Positions 12,839 through 19,771 of a stretch of 38,173 nucleotides of DNA are shown in pieces (the stretch's first letter is position 1; the number at the start of each line of letters is the position of its first letter). Origin of the DNA: a virus. The translations under genes and the position numbers were made by a program. The DNA is taken from positions 1 to 38,173 of the IMG/VR virus record IMGVR_UViG_3300048839_000203. One strand, given 5' to 3'. The notes under the pieces are model-generated. The model made no database searches and was not told the origin of the DNA. It worked only from the letters and a program-made list of their open reading frames with translations.

Positions 12839-15121
12839 ATGGAATACAGGGACTTTGTAAAAGGCAAAAAAGAATTGAAACGGTATGAAGGAATATCAGT
12901 AAAAATTGACAACACTGGACTGTTCCCGTTTCAAGTCCATATTACAGAGTGGGCACTTGCAAAAGGCCGGGCCGCTATTTTTGCCGATACTGGACTTGGC
13001 AAAACTCGCATGCAACTTGCATGGGCAGATGAAATCGTCAAAGCTACCGGAGGCGATGTTTTGATCTTTGCCCCTTTGTGCGTTTCACACCAGACGATCA
13101 AAGAAGGACAGAGAATCGGGATATCAGTCAACTATTGCCGGTCACAAGCCAAGATTGTCCCCGGCGTCAATATCACGAACTATGAAATGCTTGAACATTT
13201 CGAAGTCGATCATTTTCAGGGAGTTGTACTTGATGAAAGCTCCATCCTGAAAAGCTACATGGGAAAAACAAAACAGGCATTGATTGCCGCTTGTGAGACA
13301 GTACCGTATAGACTGGCTTGTACGGCCACCCCATCCCCGAATGACTACCTTGAACTTGGCAACCATTGCCAGTGGTTAGGTATAATGCCAAGTAATGAAA
13401 TGATAATGCGATTTTTTGCCAATGATACGATGCAGGCCGGTGGATACTCGCTCAAACCCCATGCAAAAAAGGCTTTTTGGGAATGGGTCGCATCATGGGC
13501 AGTGGCAATCTCCAATCCGGAGCAGTTGGGATACGACGGGTCAATGTACAATCTGCCTGAATTGATTCAACAATTCCATGTCATTGACGTTTCTGATCTG
13601 CCAGCAGTTGAGGGGGAACTTTTCCGCATAGTTGAAATGAACGCCACTAGCGTACACCGTGAAGGGCGCATTACTTGTGAGAGACGCGCGGCAGAGTTGG
13701 CAAAGATCGTCAATGGATCTGCTGCCCAGTGGTTGATATGGTGCAATACCAACTATGAGGCCGACGCGCTCAAGGCAGTAATAAACGATTCAGTCGAGGT
13801 CAGGGGATCTGACTCACTGGAGAAAAAAGAAAACAACCTTGACTCGTTTACTGATGGCACAATAAAAGTACTGATTACAAAACCTTCCATTGCCGGGTTC
13901 GGCATGAACTGGCAACATTGCCATAACATGGCGTTTGTAGGCCTATCCTATTCGTACGAGGATTACTACCAGGCTATAAGGCGCTGTTGGAGGTTCGGCC
14001 AGTTGCTACCTGTGAACGTGCATATAATGGCTAGTGAGTCAGAGACTTCAATACTCGAAACGATCAAGCGCAAGGAAACGGAGCATAATATCATGAAGGA
14101 AGAAATGGCAAAGGTTGTATCGGACGTTCACACCAAAGAATCAAAAATGCTTGAAACTCCATATTTCGGCGTCGAACGCGGCGAAGATTGGGAGATGCAC
14201 CACGGGGACTGTGTGCATGTTGCCAAGATGATTCCGGATTGTTCGATAGATTTTTCCATCTACTCCCCGCCGTTTTCCAATCTGTATATATATTCGGATT
14301 CAGAGTTTGACATGGGCAATTCATTCGATGATGGCGAGTTCATGAAGCACTACGGCTACCTTGTCGAGGAATTGTACAGGATTACCAGGGACGGACGATT
14401 GACGGCGATACACTGCAAGGATCTGCCCTTGTATAAGAGCCGCGATGGTTCGGCAGGATTGCGCGACTTTCCCGGGGAGATAATCAAACTATATGAATCG
14501 TTCGGCTTTACCTATCATAGCCGCGTCACGATATGGAAAGATCCAGTCATTGAGATGCAAAGAACTAAAAACCACGGGTTGCTTTACAAGCAGCTCTGTA
14601 AGGACTCTGCGGCTTCCCGTCAAGGTATGGCCGATTACATGATAGTCATGAGGAAATGGGGAGATGAAACGAAATGGGAACCAGTAACCAGGGGCGGCGA
14701 ACGGTTTCATGATTATATCGGATCAACCAAAGAGCGTGAGGCAGCGATGGTACTTAGCCGGGATGGTGAGGAATTGGAGCGACTTTCATCAATCAATGTC
14801 TGGCAGAGGTATGCTAGCCCGGTATGGTTCGATATAAACCAGACCAACGTACTGAACAAGAAATATGCAAAGGACATTGAAGAAGAGCGCCACATCTGCC
14901 CATTGCAGCTTGACGTAATCGAAAGATCAATAGAGCTATGGTCAAATCCGCGTGACCTGGTTTTTTCACCTTTTGCGGGGATTGGATCTGAGGGCTACGT
15001 TGCGGTCAAAATGGATCGGCGATTTATTGGGGCCGAACTGAAGGAAGGATATTTCAGGGAGGCTTGTAAAAACATGGCCGAGGCTGAAATGGTAAGGTCG
15101 CAACCGTCACTGGATTTTTGA
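12839..15121 (+). CDS. SF2 helicase / DNA methyltransferase fusion
   Basis: A 760-residue fusion. Residues 1 to about 450 are an SNF2-like superfamily 2 helicase: FADTGLGKTRMQLAWA (Walker A), VVLDESS (motif II), CTATPSPNDYLELGNH (motif III), and QAIRRCWRFGQ (motif VI). Residues about 450-760 are a beta-class amino-methyltransferase: MHHGDCVHVAKMIPD, catalytic IYSPPFS (motif IV), and later VFSPFAGIGSEGYVAVK with FIGAELK (motif I). Helicase-methylase fusions occur in phages and resemble restriction-type enzymes; it may modify phage DNA while translocating. ATG at 12839 is preceded by GGGGTG; the longer frame would start inside the leader hairpins. Confidence 0.9.
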   Translation: MEYRDFVKGKKELKRYEGISVKIDNTGLFPFQVHITEWALAKGRAAIFADTGLGKTRMQLAWADEIVKATGGDVLIFAPLCVSHQTIKEGQRIGISVNYCRSQAKIVPGVNITNYEMLEHFEVDHFQGVVLDESSILKSYMGKTKQALIAACETVPYRLACTATPSPNDYLELGNHCQWLGIMPSNEMIMRFFANDTMQAGGYSLKPHAKKAFWEWVASWAVAISNPEQLGYDGSMYNLPELIQQFHVIDVSDLPAVEGELFRIVEMNATSVHREGRITCERRAAELAKIVNGSAAQWLIWCNTNYEADALKAVINDSVEVRGSDSLEKKENNLDSFTDGTIKVLITKPSIAGFGMNWQHCHNMAFVGLSYSYEDYYQAIRRCWRFGQLLPVNVHIMASESETSILETIKRKETEHNIMKEEMAKVVSDVHTKESKMLETPYFGVERGEDWEMHHGDCVHVAKMIPDCSIDFSIYSPPFSNLYIYSDSEFDMGNSFDDGEFMKHYGYLVEELYRITRDGRLTAIHCKDLPLYKSRDGSAGLRDFPGEIIKLYESFGFTYHSRVTIWKDPVIEMQRTKNHGLLYKQLCKDSAASRQGMADYMIVMRKWGDETKWEPVTRGGERFHDYIGSTKEREAAMVLSRDGEELERLSSINVWQRYASPVWFDINQTNVLNKKYAKDIEEERHICPLQLDVIERSIELWSNPRDLVFSPFAGIGSEGYVAVKMDRRFIGAELKEGYFREACKNMAEAEMVRSQPSLDF

Positions 15122-15123
15122 TC

Positions 15124-16749
15124 ATGAAAACCCTCCGCCCCTACCAGCGCGAAGCCATAGACGCATTGTATCAGTATTGGAAAACCGAAAAAGGCCACGG
15201 GTTGCTAGTGCTGCCCACGGGGGCGGGGAAGTCGTTACTTTTATCAGCCCTAATCAAAGAAATATGCACCAACTGGCCTGGGACGAGGATTCTTGTCCTG
15301 GCGCATGTCCGTGAACTGCTGACCCAGAGCTATGAGGAACTATTATCTTACTGGCCCGAAGCCCCGGTGGGCCTGTACTCCGCTGGCCTATCCCGGAGGG
15401 ACTTTCAAGCCCAGGTATTGATTGCCGGGATACAATCAATAGCCAAGCACACACAGAACCTGTTCCCGCCCCCGGAGATTGTGATAGTTGACGAGTGTCA
15501 TTTGATTGCACGGACTGAGACGACTAGGTACAACGCAACAATCAAACTACTTGAACAGATGTATCCTCACCTCCGGGTAGTTGGATTGTCGGCCACGCCT
15601 TACAGGTTAGATTCGGGGTATCTGCATAAAGGCGATGGTAAAATCTTCGACCGTATCGTCTATGATGTCCCGGTACAGCGCCTTATTGACGAAGGATACC
15701 TTGCCCCGGTACGCACACCCAAGGTAGACCGCATTATTGATGTATCCGGGGTCCATCACTCCGGCGGTGAGTTCGTGGCTGGTGAGCTTGAAGAAAAGGC
15801 CATGGCCGGGGACACCACGGCACGGGCGATAAAGGATCTTTTGGTCCGGGGGCAGGACAGGAAGAAATGGTTGGTATTCTGTTGCGGACTGAAACACGCT
15901 GCCGAGGTGTCGGATTCATTATCTAACCACGGGATACGTAATGAAATAATCGCAGGCGATACGCCCAAGGCAACACGAGACAGGATCATCCAAGAGTACA
16001 AAGACGGATCATTGGATCCAATCCGGGCGCTTGTTTCGGTCGGGGTGCTGACTACCGGATTCAATGTGCCGCAGGTGGATTTAATAGTCATGTTGCGGCC
16101 GACTGAATCAGTAGGTCTGTATGTGCAAATTACGGGCAGGGGAATGCGAGTTGCACCAGGGAAAACCGACTGTCTAGTCCTGGACTACGCCGGAAATATC
16201 CTGCGCCACGGACCGATTGATGCAGTGAACCCTGACAACAAGCCCTGGAATGACGGCGACGGCGTAGCCCCGGCCAAGGAATGTCCAGCGTGTCACATGA
16301 TGGTACATGCGGCAGTTAGGGTATGCCCGGTCTGCGGCCATGAGTTCCCGGAAAGTGAATACAAGATACAGCACAAAGCCAGCGACGCCCCGATACTCAA
16401 AGCCCAGGTTGAACCGGACGAACTGGAAGTATGGTCAACAGAATGGGTGCTACATAGGAAAGAAGGCAAAAAGGATTCGATCAGGGTAAACTTTAGTACT
16501 AATTTGATGACAATTTCAGAATGGATCTTTCCAGAGTCCAGCACACAATGGGGCGATTTTTTCTATCGGAAAACATGCAAGGAATTAGGGCTTGCTGCCC
16601 CGTATCCGGCCACGGCGATGGACTTCCTTGACCGTGTTTTGCCTGAGGCTGAAAAGATATGGGTGGTCAAAGAGGGCAAATGGGACAGGGTGAAAAGGCA
16701 TATTTGGAAGGTGAAAGTGGAGGAATACGAGGATATAATTCCCTTCTGA
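15124..16749 (+). CDS. DEAD/DEAH superfamily 2 helicase with zinc finger
   Basis: A 541-residue helicase. Motifs in order: RPYQREAIDAL (Q-like), LPTGAGKSLL (Walker A), IVDECHLIA (DECH, motif II), LSATPYRLD (motif III), GVLTTGFNVPQVD (motif V) and QITGRGMRVAPGK (motif VI). A four-Cys zinc finger, CPACHMMVHAAVRVCPVC, follows, and the last 130 residues form a domain with SEWIFPES seen in other phage helicases. ATG at 15124 was chosen; the TTG at 15118 in the same frame overlaps the previous gene. Two different SF2 helicases side by side is unusual for a phage this small. Confidence 0.9.
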   Translation: MKTLRPYQREAIDALYQYWKTEKGHGLLVLPTGAGKSLLLSALIKEICTNWPGTRILVLAHVRELLTQSYEELLSYWPEAPVGLYSAGLSRRDFQAQVLIAGIQSIAKHTQNLFPPPEIVIVDECHLIARTETTRYNATIKLLEQMYPHLRVVGLSATPYRLDSGYLHKGDGKIFDRIVYDVPVQRLIDEGYLAPVRTPKVDRIIDVSGVHHSGGEFVAGELEEKAMAGDTTARAIKDLLVRGQDRKKWLVFCCGLKHAAEVSDSLSNHGIRNEIIAGDTPKATRDRIIQEYKDGSLDPIRALVSVGVLTTGFNVPQVDLIVMLRPTESVGLYVQITGRGMRVAPGKTDCLVLDYAGNILRHGPIDAVNPDNKPWNDGDGVAPAKECPACHMMVHAAVRVCPVCGHEFPESEYKIQHKASDAPILKAQVEPDELEVWSTEWVLHRKEGKKDSIRVNFSTNLMTISEWIFPESSTQWGDFFYRKTCKELGLAAPYPATAMDFLDRVLPEAEKIWVVKEGKWDRVKRHIWKVKVEEYEDIIPF

Positions 16750-16773
16750 TTTGTTCCGTTTTAATGGATTTTA

Positions 16774-16795
16774 AGTAGTTTCGGGCCAAACTACT
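16774..16795 (+). terminator. Hairpin of regulatory cassette 1
   Basis: AGTAGTTT (16774-16781) pairs with AAACTACT (16788-16795) around CGGGCC, 25 bases after the helicase stop. Its core GTAGTTT and AAACTAC recurs in cassette 2 (19369-19400). There is no T run, so it may be a bidirectional or protein-binding element and not a simple terminator. Confidence 0.55.
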
Positions 16796-16846
16796 ATACA
16801 TGATTCGTGTTTTTCTAAAATTATTTTAATATTTTTCAAAATATTA

Positions 16847-16896
16847 TTGACAGAAAAATCATTGTGCTTTATACTCTCATTATCAAGAGTTGATAA
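16847..16896 (+). promoter_or_regulatory. Regulatory cassette 1: promoter plus TTATCAA/TTGATAA operator
   Basis: TTGACA (16847-16852), 17 bases, TATACT (16870-16875), preceded by an A/T-rich UP-like stretch from 16812. The perfect palindrome TTATCAA-GAG-TTGATAA (16880-16896) covers the expected start site. The palindrome could be an operator or, in the RNA, a 5' hairpin next to the AAGGAG site. The same arrangement recurs at 19457-19506. Confidence 0.8.
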
Positions 16897-16906
16897 GGAG
16901 ATTGTG

Positions 16907-17125
16907 ATGTATCAAATTACCGGACGGACTTACGAAGCTAAGGACGACCTGAAAAAAGCCGGATACGTTTACAGCGCCGAAACCAAATCATGGATCGGTG
17001 AAAGCCGCGAGCCTTTTGATGCCATGATTGCCAAGTGGAAGCGCCCCGGATATGGTGTCAGGTTTGGCCAGCTTGCCAAGCAGTTGCACATCGCTGAGTT
17101 TGCAATCGTAACCTGTGAGATTTAA
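16907..17125 (+). CDS. Hypothetical protein, first gene of cassette 1
   Basis: A 72-residue protein (MYQITGRTYEAKDDLKKAG at its start) with YVYSAETKSWIG in the first half. That half recalls small domains in which a strand is followed by a tryptophan, as in proteins that predict KAGYxWxxxxKxW; this pattern is common in phage and plasmid proteins but of unknown role. ATG at 16907 follows AAGGAG, itself next to the palindrome. Controlled by cassette 1, it may be made early and tightly regulated. Confidence 0.65.
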   Translation: MYQITGRTYEAKDDLKKAGYVYSAETKSWIGESREPFDAMIAKWKRPGYGVRFGQLAKQLHIAEFAIVTCEI

Positions 17126-17134
17126 CCACAAGCC

Positions 17135-17150
17135 GGGGGCTTCGGCCCCC
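17135..17150 (+). promoter_or_regulatory. UUCG hairpin after the first cassette-1 gene
   Basis: GGGGGC, loop TTCG, GCCCCC, placed between the 16907 gene and the next start. A comparable G/C hairpin follows the first gene of cassette 2. It may protect the short first message or partly end it. Confidence 0.7.
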
Positions 17151-17163
17151 ACGAAAGGAAAGA

Positions 17164-17352
17164 ATGATGAATAGTTTTTTAGACAGTTTGGCAGATGGTG
17201 TTTTCAAATGGATGTTTTTTGTCTTGGGCGTTATCCCGTGGGGATGGTTTGCTTCAAACAACAAGGTTGCATGGCTCATTTTCCAGTTTGTATGCATTGC
17301 TACATTTTCAATACATGGCAAACTGGATGCAATGAAAAAGGAAATGAAATGA
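17164..17352 (+). CDS. Small two-span membrane protein
   Basis: A 62-residue protein with two hydrophobic segments, WMFFVLGVIPWGWFA and VAWLIFQFVCIATFSI, separated by a short SNNK turn, and a charged end (KLDAMKKEMK). The size and hairpin topology resemble class II holins, but the peptidase gene is on the other arm, so this may instead be a membrane-acting takeover or exclusion protein. ATG at 17164 has GAAAGGA upstream; ATG 17167 is the alternative. The stop overlaps the next start. Confidence 0.6.
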   Translation: MMNSFLDSLADGVFKWMFFVLGVIPWGWFASNNKVAWLIFQFVCIATFSIHGKLDAMKKEMK

Positions 17353-17441
17353 CCGCCACCAAATCCCGCACCGTGTATCTATCCTTCATCGCCTTCAATA
17401 TCGTTCTATCCATCGGAATCATTATCGGGAGGTTTCTATGA
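17349..17441 (+). CDS. 30-residue single-span membrane peptide
   Basis: A very short frame, MTATKSRTVYLS followed by the hydrophobic FIAFNIVLSIGIIIGRFL, that is coupled to the genes on both sides by ATGA-type overlaps. The tight coupling and the clear membrane segment argue that it is a real gene and not noise. Its function is unknown; it might pair in the membrane with the preceding two-span protein. Confidence 0.55.
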   Translation: MTATKSRTVYLSFIAFNIVLSIGIIIGRFL

Positions 17442-17719
17442 TTCTTTTCCAAGTCGGCCACAAGTTCTACCAGCACCAGGGCAAGGAGACTGCCCGCGCT
17501 GTCCTTCACGCTGCCAAGAGGCTTTCAAAAAATACAATAATCTGGGCAGAGGTGGAACCCGGTATTTTTGAAAAGCAGGGTATCCGGTACACCGAGGATT
17601 CGGAACGCATCCCCGGCAATACCTACGTGTACCTGCGGAAACGTTACCGTATGGATCTGGCCGGCAATGGCGAGAAAAAGGTGCTTGAGTTCAATGGCAA
17701 CCTGGGGGTGACGAAATGA
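17438..17719 (+). CDS. Hypothetical basic protein
   Basis: A 93-residue protein I do not recognise. It is mixed alpha/beta in look, with a helix (ETARAVLHAAKRLS) followed by strands (TIIWAEVEPGIF, NTYVYLRKRYRMD). The ATG at 17438 overlaps the previous stop and the stop overlaps the next start (ATGA). It belongs to the chain of small coupled genes behind cassette 1. No catalytic or metal motif is visible. Confidence 0.6.
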   Translation: MILFQVGHKFYQHQGKETARAVLHAAKRLSKNTIIWAEVEPGIFEKQGIRYTEDSERIPGNTYVYLRKRYRMDLAGNGEKKVLEFNGNLGVTK

Positions 17720-17913
17720 ACCACCCAGACATGGCAATATCTGGCCCGTGCGATATCTGCGGAAGTGTCGTTGATTATTGTGACGGGGACGAATGCGACT
17801 GCTGTGGGAAGTGGACCTGTTACGAATGCGGAACGCATCACGGGACTGACTGGCTCTGTCCTGAGTGTGCAGAAGCTCGGCAACTGGAAGATGAAGGGGA
17901 GTGCGATGAGTGA
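17716..17913 (+). CDS. Cysteine-rich zinc-finger-type protein
   Basis: A 65-residue acidic protein with ten cysteines in CxxC-type pairs: CDICGSVVDYC, CDCCGKWTCYECG and WLCPEC. This pattern fits two or more zinc sites, like a B-box or double zinc ribbon. Small acidic zinc proteins of this kind in phages often bind host proteins, but nothing here shows a target. It overlaps its neighbours by 4 and 8 bases. Confidence 0.65.
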   Translation: MNHPDMAISGPCDICGSVVDYCDGDECDCCGKWTCYECGTHHGTDWLCPECAEARQLEDEGECDE

Positions 17914-18373
17914 ACATACACCGGAGCGGACTGCTGACGACGTGTTGCGGTCTAACGAGGCCAACACCTATGTAATGTCATGTCATTTAAGCAGTCCAGA
18001 TTTATACAAGGCCATGCGCCAAGATTTGCGGATAGCTTGTGCCGAAATTGTCAAACTCAAAGCCGATGCCGACAGGCTGGCTGGGGCTTTGGCCACTGAG
18101 CCTCTTGGCTTTATGAGCCGGGCCGAGTTGCAGTTGAATATAATGGTCAACCTTGAGCGGTTGGTTAAACGATTATCTAAAAATAATAGCCTTCGTTACT
18201 GGTGGGATCATTCAAAAAACTGGGTCAAAGTACAGGCCGTATTGAATGGCAATACCCTGAAAGCTGGAAGCACTTCATCAGCCGCACAATGCAACTTTAT
18301 AGGTGCTGATCCCGATGGAGATACATTTATAGCCCGCACTGCACTGGCGGAACATGAAAGGGGAGAGGGATGA
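17906..18373 (+). CDS. Hypothetical protein with helical N-terminus
   Basis: A 155-residue protein. The first half is helical (LYKAMRQDLRIACAEIVKLKADADRLAGAL), the second half more strand-like with RYWWDHSKNWVKV. No family recognised. ATG at 17906 overlaps the previous stop (ATGAGTGA). The last residues, EHERGEG, and the following bases are repeated exactly at the end of the next gene, see the 26-bp direct repeat. Confidence 0.6.
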   Translation: MSEHTPERTADDVLRSNEANTYVMSCHLSSPDLYKAMRQDLRIACAEIVKLKADADRLAGALATEPLGFMSRAELQLNIMVNLERLVKRLSKNNSLRYWWDHSKNWVKVQAVLNGNTLKAGSTSSAAQCNFIGADPDGDTFIARTALAEHERGEG

Positions 18374-18374
18374 A
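18349..18374 (+). repeat. 26-bp direct repeat, copy 1 (copy 2 at 18489-18514)
   Basis: The 26 bases encode the end of one protein (EHERGEG), contain the GGGGAGAGGG ribosome-binding site and carry the ATGAA start of the next gene. The identical block ends the following gene 140 bases later, so a small gene plus its junction appears to have been inserted or duplicated as a unit. Confidence 0.9.
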
Positions 18375-18513
18375 TATACCAGAAGGTCATTGTGTATGTG
18401 CCGATTGTGGAAACGATGATCAGTACAGACTGGTGTTCGGAGTCTGCCTTGATTGTGGAGGTGAAGTTATCTGTCCAGAATATGACGAGGAACATGAAAG
18501 GGGAGAGGGATGA
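18370..18513 (+). CDS. Tiny four-cysteine zinc-ribbon protein
   Basis: A 47-residue frame with CVCADCG near the start and GVCLDCGGEVIC in the middle, a compact zinc-ribbon arrangement. It starts at the ATG inside the first 26-bp repeat with GGGGAGAGGG upstream and ends inside the second copy. The enclosing repeats suggest it was inserted between two previously coupled genes. Similar in style, but not in sequence, to the larger cysteine-rich protein at 17716. Confidence 0.6.
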   Translation: MNIPEGHCVCADCGNDDQYRLVFGVCLDCGGEVICPEYDEEHERGEG

Positions 18514-18514
18514 A
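18489..18514 (+). repeat. 26-bp direct repeat, copy 2
   Basis: Identical to 18349-18374; here it ends the tiny zinc-ribbon gene and starts the 18510 gene with the same ribosome-binding site and stop-start overlap. Confidence 0.9.
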
Positions 18515-18692
18515 AGTCTACATGATTCAAATAAAAAACTCGTACTCATCAAACGATTGCGTGGTTGCTAACTCTATGGCAGAAGCCGAAACGGCATTTC
18601 ACAAAGTGTATAAAGATTGCGAGATCAGGATAATAACTCAGCTTTACGATAGCGTGATCATTGCAACACACGAGGAGGCCAAGAATGGATAA
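18510..18692 (+). CDS. Hypothetical protein
   Basis: A 60-residue protein, MKVYMIQIKNSYSSNDC at its start, with a central helix (SMAEAETAFHKVYKDCE) and strands on both sides (RIITQLYDSVIIA). A strand-helix-strand unit of this size is seen in many small phage proteins. ATG at 18510 overlaps the previous stop as ATGA and the end overlaps the next start by 8 bases. Function unknown. Confidence 0.6.
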   Translation: MKVYMIQIKNSYSSNDCVVANSMAEAETAFHKVYKDCEIRIITQLYDSVIIATHEEAKNG

Positions 18693-19056
18693 TGCAAACA
18701 GCATACATCTAGTGCATAGAATACGCATGGCACCATTCAACCATTCGGTAATCATCTTTGACGAAGCCATAGCCACCGCCAGAGCCGAGGCGCTCAGGGA
18801 TGCGGCTGATAGGGCGATTGTGATTTGTGAATCATTCGGTATGCTCAAGGGCGATATCAATGATATGCGGAGAGCCATCCTTGCCGACAAGCAGGAGGAA
18901 CCTGTCGATTACCGCAATACCCTATTCGGGTATCCTGTCGTTGTCGATGCTTCGATCCCGCATGACCGACTAATCATCATGACACCGGCAGTGTTTGATG
19001 ATCTGAAAAAGCATCTTGAATCAACAATGCTCGACAATCAGGAGGGGGAGAAATGA
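18685..19056 (+). CDS. Hypothetical protein
   Basis: A 123-residue protein with a long helix (IATARAEALRDAADRAIVICES) typical of many small phage proteins that precede a variable C-terminal part. The second half is strand-rich (TLFGYPVVVDASIPHDRLIIM). ATG at 18685 has GAGGAGG upstream and overlaps the previous stop; the frame extends upstream only from a TTG. The stop overlaps the next start as ATGA. No function assigned. Confidence 0.65.
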   Translation: MDNANSIHLVHRIRMAPFNHSVIIFDEAIATARAEALRDAADRAIVICESFGMLKGDINDMRRAILADKQEEPVDYRNTLFGYPVVVDASIPHDRLIIMTPAVFDDLKKHLESTMLDNQEGEK

Positions 19057-19361
19057 CCGCAAAAGACACCGCATTTATAAAAGTATTACTAGCTTTTATT
19101 TACATTGCATTAGTATGTATTCTGTTCTATCGACCGAACGAACCCGCCACCCCGGAGATCCTCATAATCCGTGAAACAACAGAATCACACTATGGCGAGC
19201 AAGTTCTTATAGTTGACTACATGGTCGGAGGCATTGCCACGAACGCCATATTTTATCCCTACCAGATGGATGAATATCAGGCGGTCATGGGACACTTGAA
19301 GCGGTCAGGCCGATTGAGATATGCAACGCCGATGATGGAGCCGTTGCAAGTGGATTTTTGA
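19053..19361 (+). CDS. Membrane-anchored hypothetical protein
   Basis: A 102-residue protein with an N-terminal anchor (FIKVLLAFIYIALVCILFY) and a soluble part of about 75 residues that would face the periplasm. The soluble part has strands (EQVLIVDYMVGG) and a short helix; no family recognised. It is the last gene of the cassette-1 operon and ends 8 bases before the hairpin of cassette 2. It may act on the envelope, for example in superinfection exclusion, but this is inference. Confidence 0.6.
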   Translation: MTAKDTAFIKVLLAFIYIALVCILFYRPNEPATPEILIIRETTESHYGEQVLIVDYMVGGIATNAIFYPYQMDEYQAVMGHLKRSGRLRYATPMMEPLQVDF

Positions 19362-19368
19362 GCCTATT

Positions 19369-19400
19369 TGTGTAGTAGTTTAGCCCAAAACTACTACACA
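19369..19400 (+). terminator. Hairpin of regulatory cassette 2
   Basis: A perfect 13-bp stem, 19369-19381 with 19388-19400, around AGCCCA. The core GTAGTTT and AAACTAC is the same as in cassette 1. It follows the 19361 stop at once and could end transcription of the preceding operon, though a T run is missing. Confidence 0.65.
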
Positions 19401-19456
19401 GATGACAATTATTCCAATAATTCTTGCAAAATAATTGAAAAATATTCAAATAATTG

Positions 19457-19506
19457 TTGACAGGGTAGGGGAGGTGGTATATACTTACATTATCAAGAGT
19501 TGATAA
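19457..19506 (+). promoter_or_regulatory. Regulatory cassette 2: promoter plus TTATCAA/TTGATAA operator
   Basis: TTGACA (19457-19462), 17 bases, TATACT (19480-19485), A/T-rich stretch upstream, and the palindrome TTATCAA-GAG-TTGATAA (19490-19506) just after the -10. Hexamers, spacing, palindrome and the distance to it match cassette 1 almost base for base, while the spacer sequence differs. Both should answer to the same regulator. Confidence 0.8.
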
Positions 19507-19515
19507 GGGGAGTAT

Positions 19516-19731
19516 ATGGAAAACATCGAAATCATCAGGAAACTACAGGCAACACTTACTAAGATCGACAACAATATCCCAGTATTTTTCAATATCGTTC
19601 AGTACCAGAATCTTGGGCTTGTTTATCCTACCGACAAACACGGAAAAGATGCAGTCGGAAATGATGTGGTAATCGGGACCCGCTGGCACCTTACCGACAA
19701 AGCCAAGCAATATATCAAGGTTGCAGTCTAA
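19516..19731 (+). CDS. Hypothetical protein, first gene of cassette 2
   Basis: A 71-residue protein with a helical start (IEIIRKLQATLTKIDN), a strand-rich middle (IPVFFNIVQYQNLGLVY) and a TRWHLTDKAKQYI end that recalls small winged-helix-like proteins. No family recognised. ATG at 19516 follows GGGGAG placed directly after the operator palindrome. It takes the same place as the 16907 gene in cassette 1 but does not share clear sequence with it. Confidence 0.6.
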   Translation: MENIEIIRKLQATLTKIDNNIPVFFNIVQYQNLGLVYPTDKHGKDAVGNDVVIGTRWHLTDKAKQYIKVAV

Positions 19732-19771
19732 CCCAACCCGGGGCCACACGGTCCCCGCCAAGGAGGCCCCC

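Noticed and set aside
17164-17441. Main holin of the phage
   Set aside because: Topology would fit, but the two-span gene at 21202 lies directly between the peptidase and spanin-like genes and is the better candidate.
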